Assembly (NCBI GenBank): GCA_021234535.1
Contig: CM037836.1
Coordinates: 29,353,769-29,417,768 of the forward strand
Origin: Stichopus chloronotus
Lineage: Eukaryota > Echinodermata > Holothuroidea > Aspidochirotida > Stichopodidae
Length of the DNA stretch: 64,000 nt
Direction: 5' to 3'
A program made the translations under genes and the position numbers. The notes below the pieces were generated by a model that was not told where the DNA came from, ran no database searches, and saw only the letters and a program-made list of their open reading frames with translations. Each line of letters opens with the position of its first letter. Positions within the stretch are counted from its first letter, which is position 1. Positions 11,457 through 61,600 of the stretch are shown in pieces.

Positions 11457-13104
11457 CGGATATGTGTGTGTGTGTGGCTGTGACACTTGCTTCGGTACGC
11501 TCAAACTCAATACTGGAAAGTCGAATGAAAGTCAAGACTGATATATGGTCGCCATGTTGAGAAGATGTGCACTATTGTTTTTGGTACAGGTCTAAGGTCA
11601 TCAGGGGACACTGGGAGCAAACCTTTGAAAACCTTTCTAGCACGATTTCTCAAGTTATAAAAATTTGGACAAAGTGTGTTCTGGTAAATATGGCTGCATT
11701 ATGGTAGCGGTTGTTCAGGATTATTGGTTCCATATGGTCATATGAAATAATGCGAAATTTTCTTTTCTGTATATTTTGTTCTACAATGCGAAAGGTTTGT
11801 TAAATTAGCATTGTAGTAATGAAACGCTTTGCAGTGTTCAACATCGTGGGTCCAACTTCAGAATGGGCCACATGGGCCATAAATTATTACCGCACATTGT
11901 TGTAAAGCGATAGTTTTTGCCGAGATTATATATTACAGTGTTTAGGGTTTTTCATATTAGTATTATGGTAGTCAAGTGCCTTTGGCTGATCAGCATTCCG
12001 AGGGACAATGTAGACCAGAAACTTTTTTGGATGTGATAAATTGTGGATTAACCTTGGTTAAGACTAAATTACTACAGTTAGTAATCTTCACGCAAGGAAC
12101 CATAGTGCCCTTCCATGGCTTGTTAAAATATTATTCTGCAACACAAACACACTATTTCTTTACTTATCAACGTCTTTGCTTAATGATTTTCCTGATACAC
12201 ACTCTCGCACCACCTACACATATACAACATGCATGGATCGAGACGATTCCAATCTATATAGGATTCCTACTTCCGCCTCCGGGCTGTGGCGGGAACACAC
12301 AATAACAGCACGGTACACTCATCTATTACTGGCTATGAGTTTACTCATAGTCAGTATTGTTATAGGTAGACTCCTCTCAAATTCATGCTGAAAGTTACGT
12401 CATCGATATATTTGTCGCTCAAAATAGAAGCCCCTGTGTATATCTCAGCGCCAGTTTTAAGTTCATTGTCCGCTAAAGGTTATGAGGACGAAAACGAGAT
12501 TTGATTAAGACATTTGGACGTAATACGAGCGAGAAATTTTCGACTTAATTTTGCTTCCTTTTGTAAATTTTTGTTCACAACTACGAAACTTGTGACGCTC
12601 ACGAATGCCATACCAGTCTAGCCCATGTAGCCGACCTGAATGTTCAGCGCAGTATAATGGTGTAACCGTCGAAGGCGCTATTATGGAAATTTTTCACTCT
12701 TAAGTTTTTGTGACAGTTCCACCTAAAAAGGTCGGAACGTTTTATTATAAATCAGTATTGTCTTAAATGAATATGTATTCAATGTAACGAAAAATTGTGT
12801 CACGGAAGGTGAGTTACTCCGCCGTCTTTACGACAATCCAAACAAAATTAGATATCTGCAACGTGTACGTACGTCAGATGCGCCTGCTGTATAGAAATCG
12901 GAATCTTAATAGCTGAAGTGAAGACTTTTCGATGGCCTGCCGTTGACTTAGTATTGGAAGGACACAAAAATGGTGACGTGCTTCACTATTTCAATCTGCC
13001 GAACTTAAGCTTTGAAAAAGTTGTAATTTGTGATTGCCAGGCTAGCGGCACTTAACGTGCCAGAGCAGTCGAGGGCTACCTTTCTGTACTATTAGCCAGA
13101 GTTG

Positions 13105-13270
13105 TTGACTCGAGTCACTTATACTTGTGACTCGAGTCGACCCTCATTTTTTTTCATTTATGACTTCACTTGAAAGGAAATGACTTGTGACTTGACTCGA
13201 CTTGCCGTTTTTTTTTAAATAGATGACTTGTGACTTGACTTCTTGGAAAATGACTTGAGACTTGACTTGA
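13105..13270. repeat. GACTTG/GACTCGAG minisatellite
   Basis: Many copies of TGACTTGTGACTTGACT and the related TTGACTCGAGTCAC occur at short spacing, separated by two T-rich runs. The minus-strand frame across it is repeat-derived and not a gene. Confidence 0.8.
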
Positions 13271-13851
13271 AAAAATTAACTTGTCGACAATATGGATTTC
13301 CAACGTTGTTAGTGAGGGCAAAGGGCTTTGATTAGAATAATTTCTGTCGCTCCGTTCTTTAGGCATCTTTGTGCGATAACACTGAGAGCGACTGCAAACT
13401 TTCACGGAAAATTTTGCACACAGAAATCTTTCAAAGCCTCACCATTGCCATTTCGTTCAGGCTTCCAAATGCAGCTCAGCTACACCGGAATAAACACTGA
13501 AAAATCGTATATCATCGCACAATCTGTCTATTTGCAAGGCTTTCCCTCCAAAATCGTGTAAGGATGACTTAGTCCAAGTTGTCGCTGCAGTAAAAACACT
13601 AGGTAACGTGCAACAGAGCATGCATATCTTCAGGCGCACTCAACTAGCTAAATTTTGACCTACGCTTACAATGGGGGACCGTTAGAATAATGGCTCATTA
13701 ATACCTGTATTACGTAAGTGGTTCCTCACATACAAATGTGGTAGAAAAGCAATATATACTAACAATTTAATATCCACAGTCTCCTTAACTTGCGGGTACA
13801 TAGCTCTTAATTTGGCGGTATTTTGAAAGGTTTTAAACGTAAGTAGGCCTA

Positions 13852-15158
13852 CAGGCCCGTAGCCAGCCCATGTGGAGTGGTGGGTCTTTTTCCAAGATGT
13901 GGACCTTTTTCCAAATACACTACGGAAGCGGCTGGCGCGCGCCGTAAGCATTTCCCGGGGAAATTTTGAAATCTGCAGTTTTATCGCAATCTGGAGGATT
14001 TTAGAAGGACTACTACAAGACCTTCTGTCGTAGACATTTTACATAAATAGTAGACACAGCGGCGTAGCCATGAATATGTCGGGGGGGGAGGGTGAGGGTG
14101 AGAACTCGTGAAGACTATCTGCGCGGGGCGTACAAGAAAATTTTGAGTTCTACAAACCCCCCCGATGGCCGGAAATAGCCCTTCCCGAGTATTTTCAGTT
14201 GAATGAACCCAGCCTTGAAATATAGATCTCATGTCTACAATTTCTCAATTACTGAGAAAACAATTAGTCTGTGAAAAATGATGCAATGCCGAGATGAGCA
14301 TTCATAGAAACGTTTGGCTCTACAAACCACTCAGATAGTAGAAAACGGCCCTTCCTGGGTGTTTTACATACAAACATACATGCTCCCAACTCTGCATTCC
14401 ACCCTGCGATGGTAGGCCTGCCGCATAAATTGAGGTAATTACTATTTAGCGATATCGCGGGAAAAAAGAGAAAATGAGATCAAGCAGGATCTCCCTATTT
14501 CCTGGTTACACCTTTGCTCCTGGGTATATTTCTGGCAAATACCTAAAAAAAAAAAAACACAATATGGCCGGGGGGGGGGGCGGTCGCCTCTTTCGCCCCC
14601 TCCTTGGCTGTGCGCCTGAGAAGACACTTTTTGGTTGTTGTGGCGGTTTGGACAGGGCTTAGAATGTACCGACTGCACCCGACTGCAATTAAATATAATT
14701 AATCGGGCCCAGAGACGGCTTACGACACAACTGAACTCTAGTCGTGGAACAGGTCACACCGCCACGACCACAGCAGACTCGGGGGGTGGTCGCCTTCGTG
14801 TCGCAGGTTGTTGTGGCAGTGTGTCCCGGGCTTTGTATTCTATCTAGTTCAAATATCCACTGCCAAAATGACATAAACATGCATGTGCGCTTTTGAGCTT
14901 ATTATCTCATCCCCACATAGTATATGTAGGTGGTGATGAGATATTGGGGTCAGTTTGGGCCTGTATACATTTTATGACATAAGTGGAAAGGTTTTATCTT
15001 TCTGCTAAAAGTGAACGGAAATTCGGCCTCAATATGTCAAGATAAAAGATATTTCATAGCTGACCCTTCAGACACAGGGCTGGAAAAATGGACCTCCTTC
15101 AAGTTGGGGTGGGTCGTTCGAACGCTCCGACCCCCCCCCCCCCCCGGCTACGGGCCTG
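13852..15158. mobile_element. Non-autonomous DNA transposon with CAGGCCCGTAGCC termini (hAT-like)
   Basis: The two ends carry a perfect 13-base terminal inverted repeat: CAGGCCCGTAGCC at 13852-13864 and GGCTACGGGCCTG at 15146-15158. The 1,307-base interior includes poly(G) and poly(C) tracts (14570-14580 and 15131-15145) and internally repeated 'ctacaaac...cccttcc' segments near 14151 and 14322. No transposase frame is seen. Ends starting CAGG fit hAT elements, but the flanking 8-mers TAGGCCTA and GCCTACAC share only GCCTA, so a clean target duplication is not shown. Confidence 0.65.
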
Positions 15159-16557
15159 GCCTACACAGTATTTTTTCATAATCATTTTTTAAATTAAACG
15201 TTTCATTCACACGGATTAAGAATCTTTGTTTTATTAGCTTTTACATGATATCAAACGTGTAGAATTTAATCACCTAGCTAATCCCGAAAACAGTGATTAA
15301 TTATAGCCTAGCTTAAGAAGGTTTCAATTTTATACGTCTGTCTAGGCACTTACACTAGCTTTCGTATGTGTGTCAGTAACATAGACTGTGATTGGCTGAG
15401 TATCATGAATGGTACATGCAAACAGCGTTCAACTTCACAGTAAATTGCTAACTACGCACAACTTTGTTGTGCTCTGTTCAGTGGTAATGCGCAATGGAAA
15501 ATGTCCCCTGAATAGCTGAAAATAATATTGCAAAAAAAAAACAAAAAAAACCATATCTCAGTCGTCTGTTCACCTATTTACATGATTTTTGTTTTGTTTG
15601 CTTGATTATTTAGACCGCATTTCGTCGTGCTATATTTGAATGGGAATTATATTTCTACCTTTTTCGTATGGGCTAGCTCCTATCTCGGACATCTCAATGC
15701 GGCAAGATTGATAGTACTGTTAGTTCTTCCATGCATATACATTTTTTCGAACTCTACCAAAAGTCGAATATCTCTTGCAGTCAAGAGGCCCATAGCCTAG
15801 TAATTAATGTAAAAATCCACGACTCTGTTTCACGGGACACTACGTTTACAGAACAACTGTATACCCATAGTCAAGTGGTTGCAACACATTTCTAGTTGTT
15901 TCAAACCCCAACAAATATGTGGAGCGAGCCGAATTAATTTACATGTCAAGTGCAGGTATTTGCCATGTTACGTAAGACAACCGGGTTATACACTGGAAAT
16001 TTCCAAATCACATGAGATCTCTACCTAGTGGCGCTCATGTATGACCATAACAGTGATATGGACACTACCGAGTACGCCTATGCCTCTACTATCTAGTACT
16101 AACCTAGTATTTGAGGTGGGTTGAAAAAACTTGGATGAAAACTATTGAAGAGGTGAAGAAGAGCGTACTAGAAATTTTTTGGTTAAAATTCCCCTTAGAT
16201 CGACGGAAATTGTACTTCTAGGGTCATCAGGTAAACTCCATGACTGCTCGGAGTGAGCTCACTGTTATTATCAATTTTCTACTGACCCCTTTAACTTTGA
16301 CGCTCTATTGTCTTTGATGTCAGTATAGTGCTATTGACATTTCCTCTAATTATGAATTGACATATACTCGTTGTTGTGGCAAAAGAATGGAGGCGGGCAA
16401 GCATTGTCATTCACCTGGACTGCATATCAAATGAGGTACGTTTATTCTATATTTGTGTTGTGAAGATAGGAAGCGTGTCAAAGCTCCATGAATATTCTTT
16501 TAGAGTAACGTTATGCTGACTTATGCGTGTACGTTATTGTTAATGTGGCAAGAAGGT

Positions 16558-16570
16558 GGGGGGGGGGGGG
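16558..16570. repeat. poly(G) tract, 13 bases
   Basis: An uninterrupted G run, followed by TGGGGC. It resembles the other G/C tracts of the window in length. Confidence 0.85.
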
Positions 16571-17245
16571 TGGGGCATGACGGTAGTAAAAGTCCTCGCT
16601 CCCCCTTTAATCTGTGCCTGTGCTATCATAACTGGAAGGCCATCGTCTGCAAAATATGAGAGAGTAGAAAGTCATAGAAGGAAGCCATCTTTACAACCAA
16701 CAGTATAGGCTACCCGAAATATTACAAATGGGCCTATATTAGCAACGGACCCGTGAATTTTATGACCGAGCTTGGAGAAGGTCTATTCTTAAACAAAGTG
16801 CTGGTCCAACGTTGGTCATATATCAATATGTAATTGAGACGGTTCACACTGTGATGGTAATATCTCTATTGCTGTGTTCAAGCCTAATCTATGAACATGT
16901 TTTTTAATAAACGTAATGCACATATAATACAAATCGTGTTTTTTAAAGAGCGCCGCTAATAATCCAGCTTCACCTTGCGACGTCATGAAGAAGATGCTTT
17001 TTTTTGTCGTAATACTTCGGAAGTAAGCGCCCTACCGAAAAATCATATGTTTCAAACTTTAAGTGAATACTCATTCACAAAAGAAGACTATTGAAACAAA
17101 ATTGAATGTAACTGAAACTGAATCATTTTTTGCATGCACTGGTGAACCCTACAGTCGACATTTATCACTTCACGAAAGATTCGCGAAAACGGACTGAAGA
17201 TAAAACAGTGACAGACGGCTGTTTCCTCGCTATGTAGTTACCATG

Positions 17246-17362
17246 CACTCTAAAAACAAAAGAGTGAAATTCACTCTAAAAAGAGTGTACGAGGGACCAC
17301 TCGTAGTAACAGTAAAGTTCACCAAGAATGGAGTGGAAAATTACTCCAAAAAGAGTGATATT
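17246..17362. repeat. Repeat of CACTCTAAAAA...GAGTG palindromic units
   Basis: CACTCTAAAAACAAAAGAGTG is followed by TTCACTCTAAAAAGAGTG and later TTACTCCAAAAAGAGTG. Each unit can fold on itself. The arrangement looks like a small foldback or MITE remnant. Confidence 0.6.
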
Positions 17363-19133
17363 TCATTCCGTGTATATAAAATATAGCCTATTTCTGAAGT
17401 GAATTTCTAAATTTCTCTTACTACGCGCGGATTTTCTTGATAGGTTCATACCTGCAACGTTGCAATGGTTAAGACAATGCTCTGGCGTGGATGTCCAAAA
17501 GCGAGCATACGAACATATGTATTCCTAAAACGTCATGTGGTTTCAAATCTCATTAGAAAAGTGGCGCTTGCTATTTTCAGTTAAATCCACATGTGTAAAT
17601 GGAAGACCGTCACACATGTCACACAATGCTTCAAAGAGACAATTGTAATGTCCATCTGTCTTACGTTCGTAACCTGTGAAGAAAGTACAAATCTTAAAAA
17701 GAGGGCGCACTTCCTAATACACAACAACTACAGGGCTATCCGAGATTCATCGACACCACATCACGATTCATTCGAGGCAGTTAGTGTGAAAATATCGAAT
17801 TTGTACAGTCTAACGATGATGTCATATGGGCTCGGTTAGTCCTTAGGGTGGGAAAGCATTTTTGTCGGTAAAATTTTACTTACATGACGACTTACGGTTC
17901 GTATGTAGGCGGATGAGGACGTCATGGATCTAGATGATTAGGATGACTCAACCCTGTTGTGTGGTGTAAGAATAGGAGAAGTAAACAGGCCCCCAACAAG
18001 CACCCCAAGGAGAAGGCTCCAAGAAGAATGCAACAGTGTTTCTAGTCATCACAAAATAATAATTGAATGAAAAATGAAAGAAAGAAACGCAAAGTCTGCT
18101 ACTCTAGATAAAATTTACTACCAAATAACGGCACAAAACGTTTCGATCACTTCGACCTTCTTCAGTTGCAAGTAAATGTAGTGAAAGTTAGAATGTAAAG
18201 ATGCAAACAAACAAGAGGGGAGAGATAAGTGGGAGAAAAGGATAAACCTCCCTCAGATATCAGAAAGATATCACAGGGAATTGACCGTATGGGACTGTCT
18301 TACACAAGTACTAGTAAGCCTTCACTCAGATGTACATGTATAAACCACATGTCACAGCGAGACTTATCGTTCATTGCAAATACTTTTTAGTTTAATTCTC
18401 ACATTGATCCATAAAAAATGAATCATTAAAACATTACTCAAGTTGATGATTGCATACTTGCATACGTTTTGACTGCATACTTATTCTCATATTTTGATCT
18501 CATATTTACACCGTTTATGGTAATTTATACCAAGTTACATTTACATGAATGTGTGTGAATCAAATGAGGCAAATCATTTGATTCCCCGACACCAACATTT
18601 ATCGATTATAAAAGATATGTGATTCGTAACATTATCAGTAATTGCTTACGTTTTTATGTGCTAGTGAATATACTATTTCACTCCAGCCCTTAGGATGTAT
18701 AGTGAATATTATTGGCGTATAGCCTATTGTCAGCGATGTTGAAAGTGCTCGGTGAGAAAATATCAAAACTCACGCAACTGAAATTTAGCTGCAGCATCAG
18801 CGAAAGGAAAGAAATAAAAAATGAATGAAGAATCGATCTTCTTTCCATATTTTGACAAGTTCGTATGACCTAATGTAAGATGTGTACCGTACCATCTGTC
18901 ATAGAGAATCCCACCTTTCTATTGTTCATTTTAACAACGCCCTTACCATATTGAAGGACAAGCAAGGAACGTGGAATGACAGTGGAAAATAAAGCTCGTT
19001 ATTGTTTTATAGGAACAAATTTGAAAGAGCAATAGATTTCGCTCTCAGTTCTTCTTAACGCCTTCTAAAGAGAGAAGTTGTTGTGTAGGATAATCAGACT
19101 ATTTCTTGGAGTGCGTCACAGGAGAAAACGTTT

Positions 19134-19152
19134 CCTCGTTTTCCTCACGAGG
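19134..19152. promoter_or_regulatory. Inverted repeat just upstream of the TATA box
   Basis: CCTCGT and ACGAGG are perfect complements separated by seven bases (TTTCCTC). The repeat ends three bases before the TATATA box of the receptor gene, a position where a dimeric factor could bind. Function is inference. Confidence 0.35.
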
Positions 19153-19155
19153 AGG

Positions 19156-19163
19156 ATATATAT
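19156..19163 (+). promoter_or_regulatory. Probable TATA box of the receptor gene
   Basis: ATATATAT lies about 75 bases before the ATG at 19237. A start of transcription about 30 bases downstream would leave a 5' untranslated leader of roughly 45-50 bases. The ATG itself has a strong context (accaccATGa). Confidence 0.45.
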
Positions 19164-19236
19164 GGACGCGTACACACTTTACAATGTGGTATCACTATAC
19201 TTTGTTCTGTTAGCATTTTGAACTTTTTATACCACC

Positions 19237-57919
<38,683 letters not shown>

Positions 57920-57929
<10 letters not shown>

Positions 57930-58660
57930 AATAAAAGCTCTTCCAGTCGCAATGGGTGCAAGGTTGAGAAATGCACCAAATTCAGATGAGAGTTGGTGCA
58001 GTTAGTGCATTAAGTTACCATGGCAACCTAAGACGGACTGAAACCCATCTTGTAAAGACAAGTAATCATTTGGAGCTATCAATCAACAGAATAAGAAGTT
58101 TGTTGCAGTAGGAGGTGAAAACGCTACAACCTTGTTGCCAAAGTTTTATCAGTATTCGAGATCATACCTTTAGTTCTTTTGCATTGTTTGCTAAAAGAAA
58201 ACTGCAAGTAAACTGATCAATAGCAGAGCAGTGAATAACACAATTGTTAACTGAATAAATCGAAAAAAGTCCTATCAGGAGACCTCTCTGATATGAATAT
58301 TTCTGGAGAATCATTGTGATATTGGAGGATATATTTAATCATTTTTAGCATTTAATCATTCATTATTCCAGACAATTGTCTCACGTGAAGTTATTTCAAA
58401 ATGAAAAACAAAGTCTGTTAGTGTGGTGAGATGTTATGAGATCAATATGGCAGATGCGTTTACCACGTGCGAGGGAGTTTGTAGTAACATCTTAGCACGC
58501 TAGAATAGCTTCCATTTGTGACTCGGTCACACATCAGTACTTAAAACACATTTTTCAACACACGTACCCAGTTGTGCCAGTGACTATTCAACTATTTCAT
58601 TTTGATGTCAAGAAGCTATGTTGCGTTGTGCACTTTCTTTCTTATTAATCAAATAAATAA
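57920..58660 (+). terminator. Candidate 3' untranslated region with AATAAA signals
   Basis: AATAAA hexamers overlap the stop codon region (about 57920-57934) and recur in AATCAAATAAATAAATATAT near 58648-58660. The second cluster is a likelier cleavage signal, as it would give a 3' UTR of about 750 bases. Confidence 0.4.
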
Positions 58661-61600
58661 ATATATACGGGGAATTGTTAATGTAAATCCGGTATACGAA
58701 CAGAAAAGTAGTGTTTTGCGACTTGGTTCACGATCAATTGTTGAAGTAAGTTTGATTCTTTTGTGTCTCAGGTATTCTTAGCAACACTCAGTCCCCAGCA
58801 TCAACAAAAAATTGAGAACAATCTTTGTTATTGCCAAATGTGATTTGATTCATCACTTTTGTTGTTGTTGTTGTAGGAGTGAAGTGTTAAGCTAAAAAAT
58901 TATCGTATTCACATTTCTCCCCCCCCCCCCCACCTTCCACACCCCCAGTTCTAGATAAAAATACAAATGGACCACAGATTGTTGCAAAAGGTGTCCTGTT
59001 ATTCTTGAAAACGAGAACATAATTAGTTACACTACCACTGGGTGAAACCTCATTTTGAAATGCTCTAGTGTTTCACATCTCAAACGTCTAGGTCTAGATA
59101 AACGTTTAACTGGTTGCCATGATCAGTCAGAGTTTGCTCTGTTGCTCAAGTAAAACACATTTGTAGAATGTGTTTTATTTGTTCATCTGTTACTTAAGGC
59201 AACTGTCAGTGCTGTTTTTCATGTAATAAGATTAAAAACTGATTACAAAATAATTTCGTCACGGATTGCATATTCTAGCAACAGAAGAAAACCCTTTTAA
59301 CTGTTGTTTTAGTGGAATAGATACAATTAAGTCATTGTGTGCTTGCGTCCAGTGCTATATATGTGTAATATGATGTTAGACAGTTAACCAGCATTTCATT
59401 CTCTTGTATTTTGAACTAGAAATCCATCATCATTCTGAGATGTTTAAGTAAATTACGTTGTTCACAGCATCATGACAGTTCTCTTTCTTTATCTTTCATC
59501 ATACCATTCACCTTCAGTCATTTCCCATACTATCATTTACTAATTTCCCATGATTCCATTCATCTCTTCAGTCATTTTCTATAATATATCATATCCATGC
59601 TTGTATAACAATGCCATTTAGTCTTCTCCTGTAAAGCATTGGCTGGATTTTGTACATAGGCTATTTGTAAAACTTCGTAGATATTTGGAATGTTGTTGGT
59701 TTTATCAGTCTCTTTTTTCGCAGTCTCCGTCTTTTGCAAATTGCATATGTATTGTAACTGCAAAATAACGTATAAGTTTGTCATAAATTTTCCTCTGAAT
59801 TCATAGTACATGGTTGTAGCTTTCTGTAATGTTTTTTGAAGGCACGATTGTAACAATGTTTAGTTTTGTTAAGGTCCTGAAAGTATAAGCATCGCAGGAC
59901 ATGAAGGTACAATTGCTTGTCTTGCTCATCAGTTCTGATTTACCACTTATTTTTCTTTCGAGTAGTACAAACCATTTTTCTACACTTTAAAGCTGTTCAA
60001 AACAGTGAAACTTGGTGAGGTGTTAAAACACTGCATCCTGTATCTGACTATATAAAAAATTAACACAGATATTTACACTCAGGTGAACAATCTAGTTGAG
60101 AATTTGCACATCTGCAACGAAGAATTAGTGTCTGCACTGCAGTGTGGTCTATGAAATGTCTGAATTGAAAAAAGTATGCTGGTTAAAGAATGAAGCAACT
60201 TTGATTTACATCATATTTACATCATCTCTTGTTGACAAGTATATCCCGGCTGCAGATTCAATCAAATTCAACTCAATCTCAACTCTTACTTTTGCTCTTA
60301 TGAAAATTATTTCAAACTCTCCCGTAAATAGTGAAGACTGTTGATGACAAGCTTTTTACAGAACTTTCATTTCGCACAGGTAATATGAAGATGTTTTTTT
60401 TAACTGTTATTTGTATGTATATATGTGTGTTTGTATTTGTGTGCATGTGTTGTGTGCTTGTATTCTTTGTTGCAGACAAAAAAAAAGTACTGCTATGGCA
60501 AAATTATAGTTCCTTATAATTTGGTACACTGTCATAGAGATTCTTTGTGATCGTACAAAGTTTGTGATGTTTGTCGCCTTTCTCTTTATTTGATTCGATC
60601 AACTTTAGAGGTGTACTCACATGAAAATCAAGGCTCCTTGAGAAGAAAGGCTCATCAGATGAATACAAAAGTTACATCTATGTCTTGCTTGAGAATTATG
60701 ACAGGGGATTAATAATGTGCCACCTTTGAGATGTTAACAGATATGTTCATTACTATTTGTATGATAAGTTCGATACAATTTTCATTATACTGTACTCCAA
60801 TTGAGACTCTATGGCATGCTTTGGGATTCTTTTGTTATCATATGTACTATCATCATTATGTTTGTGCCGTAAATGTGTGGGGATCATGAAAGACATATAA
60901 GGACTAGTTTTCTTCTACTAGATATATCAGGAAAGTAAAAATTAATTCAGTTGTCATTCATGATTTAATGTATGACTACTTTTTCAGTTTTGTTTTCACA
61001 CTGCTGGTTGGTATAGTGGTATATGTGTTTTATACTAATTTTACAATGTTCAATTTGCTACGATTAGTTGATTTTAATTATTAATTTATTAAAGTGAAAA
61101 AGTTCCATTGAAGTGATTTTAATAAGTGAATTTATGATGCCAAACGATCAATCGTGCAAAATTAATTTAAATCAAACAATCCATGTTTTGATCAATCGTA
61201 CTTACAAGGATCACATTAGATTAACTTCATACGTATAATAATAGTAATAACACGTATGATACTTTGCGGACTTGGACAATGGACAAAGGAAACGAGTAGT
61301 AACTACAAACTGCAGGGTCCTTTGGGAGACATCAAGGAATAAATTCTGCGAAACAATTTCATTATTTCTTTGCAATTAATATCATTACACTGTAAATATG
61401 TTTCAATTTTCCGGTTTATCATCATTTGTAGACTTTTGAACAAGAAATTCAACTAAAACAATTTTGTTTCTTGTTTATTGATTGTTTATTTATGCAAATT
61501 AATGACCTGGGTGTGAGTAAAAAAGATACTCTTTCTAGTTAACTATTTATATCTGCAGGCAAATAATAAACTGAGATTTCAACCTGTTATTTTATTGTTT

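Larger units (their letters stand above)
6313..19155. other. Repeat-rich intergenic spacer
   Basis: Nearly 13 kb lie between the TRIM-like gene and the receptor gene without a recognisable coding domain. Open frames of 60-110 codons occur on both strands, but none carries a family signature, a codon pattern or splice context that persuades me. The spacer holds several mobile-element-like and tandem repeats listed separately, including the elements at 11133-11456 and 13852-15158. Confidence 0.6.

Noticed and set aside
18125..18165. Segment whose complement reads CTGAAGAAGG...CGAAACG, resembling a hammerhead ribozyme or retroelement terminus
   Set aside because: The hammerhead core CTGATGA is not present (CTGAAGA instead), so no catalytic RNA is claimed. 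A retroelement remnant is possible but unsupported.
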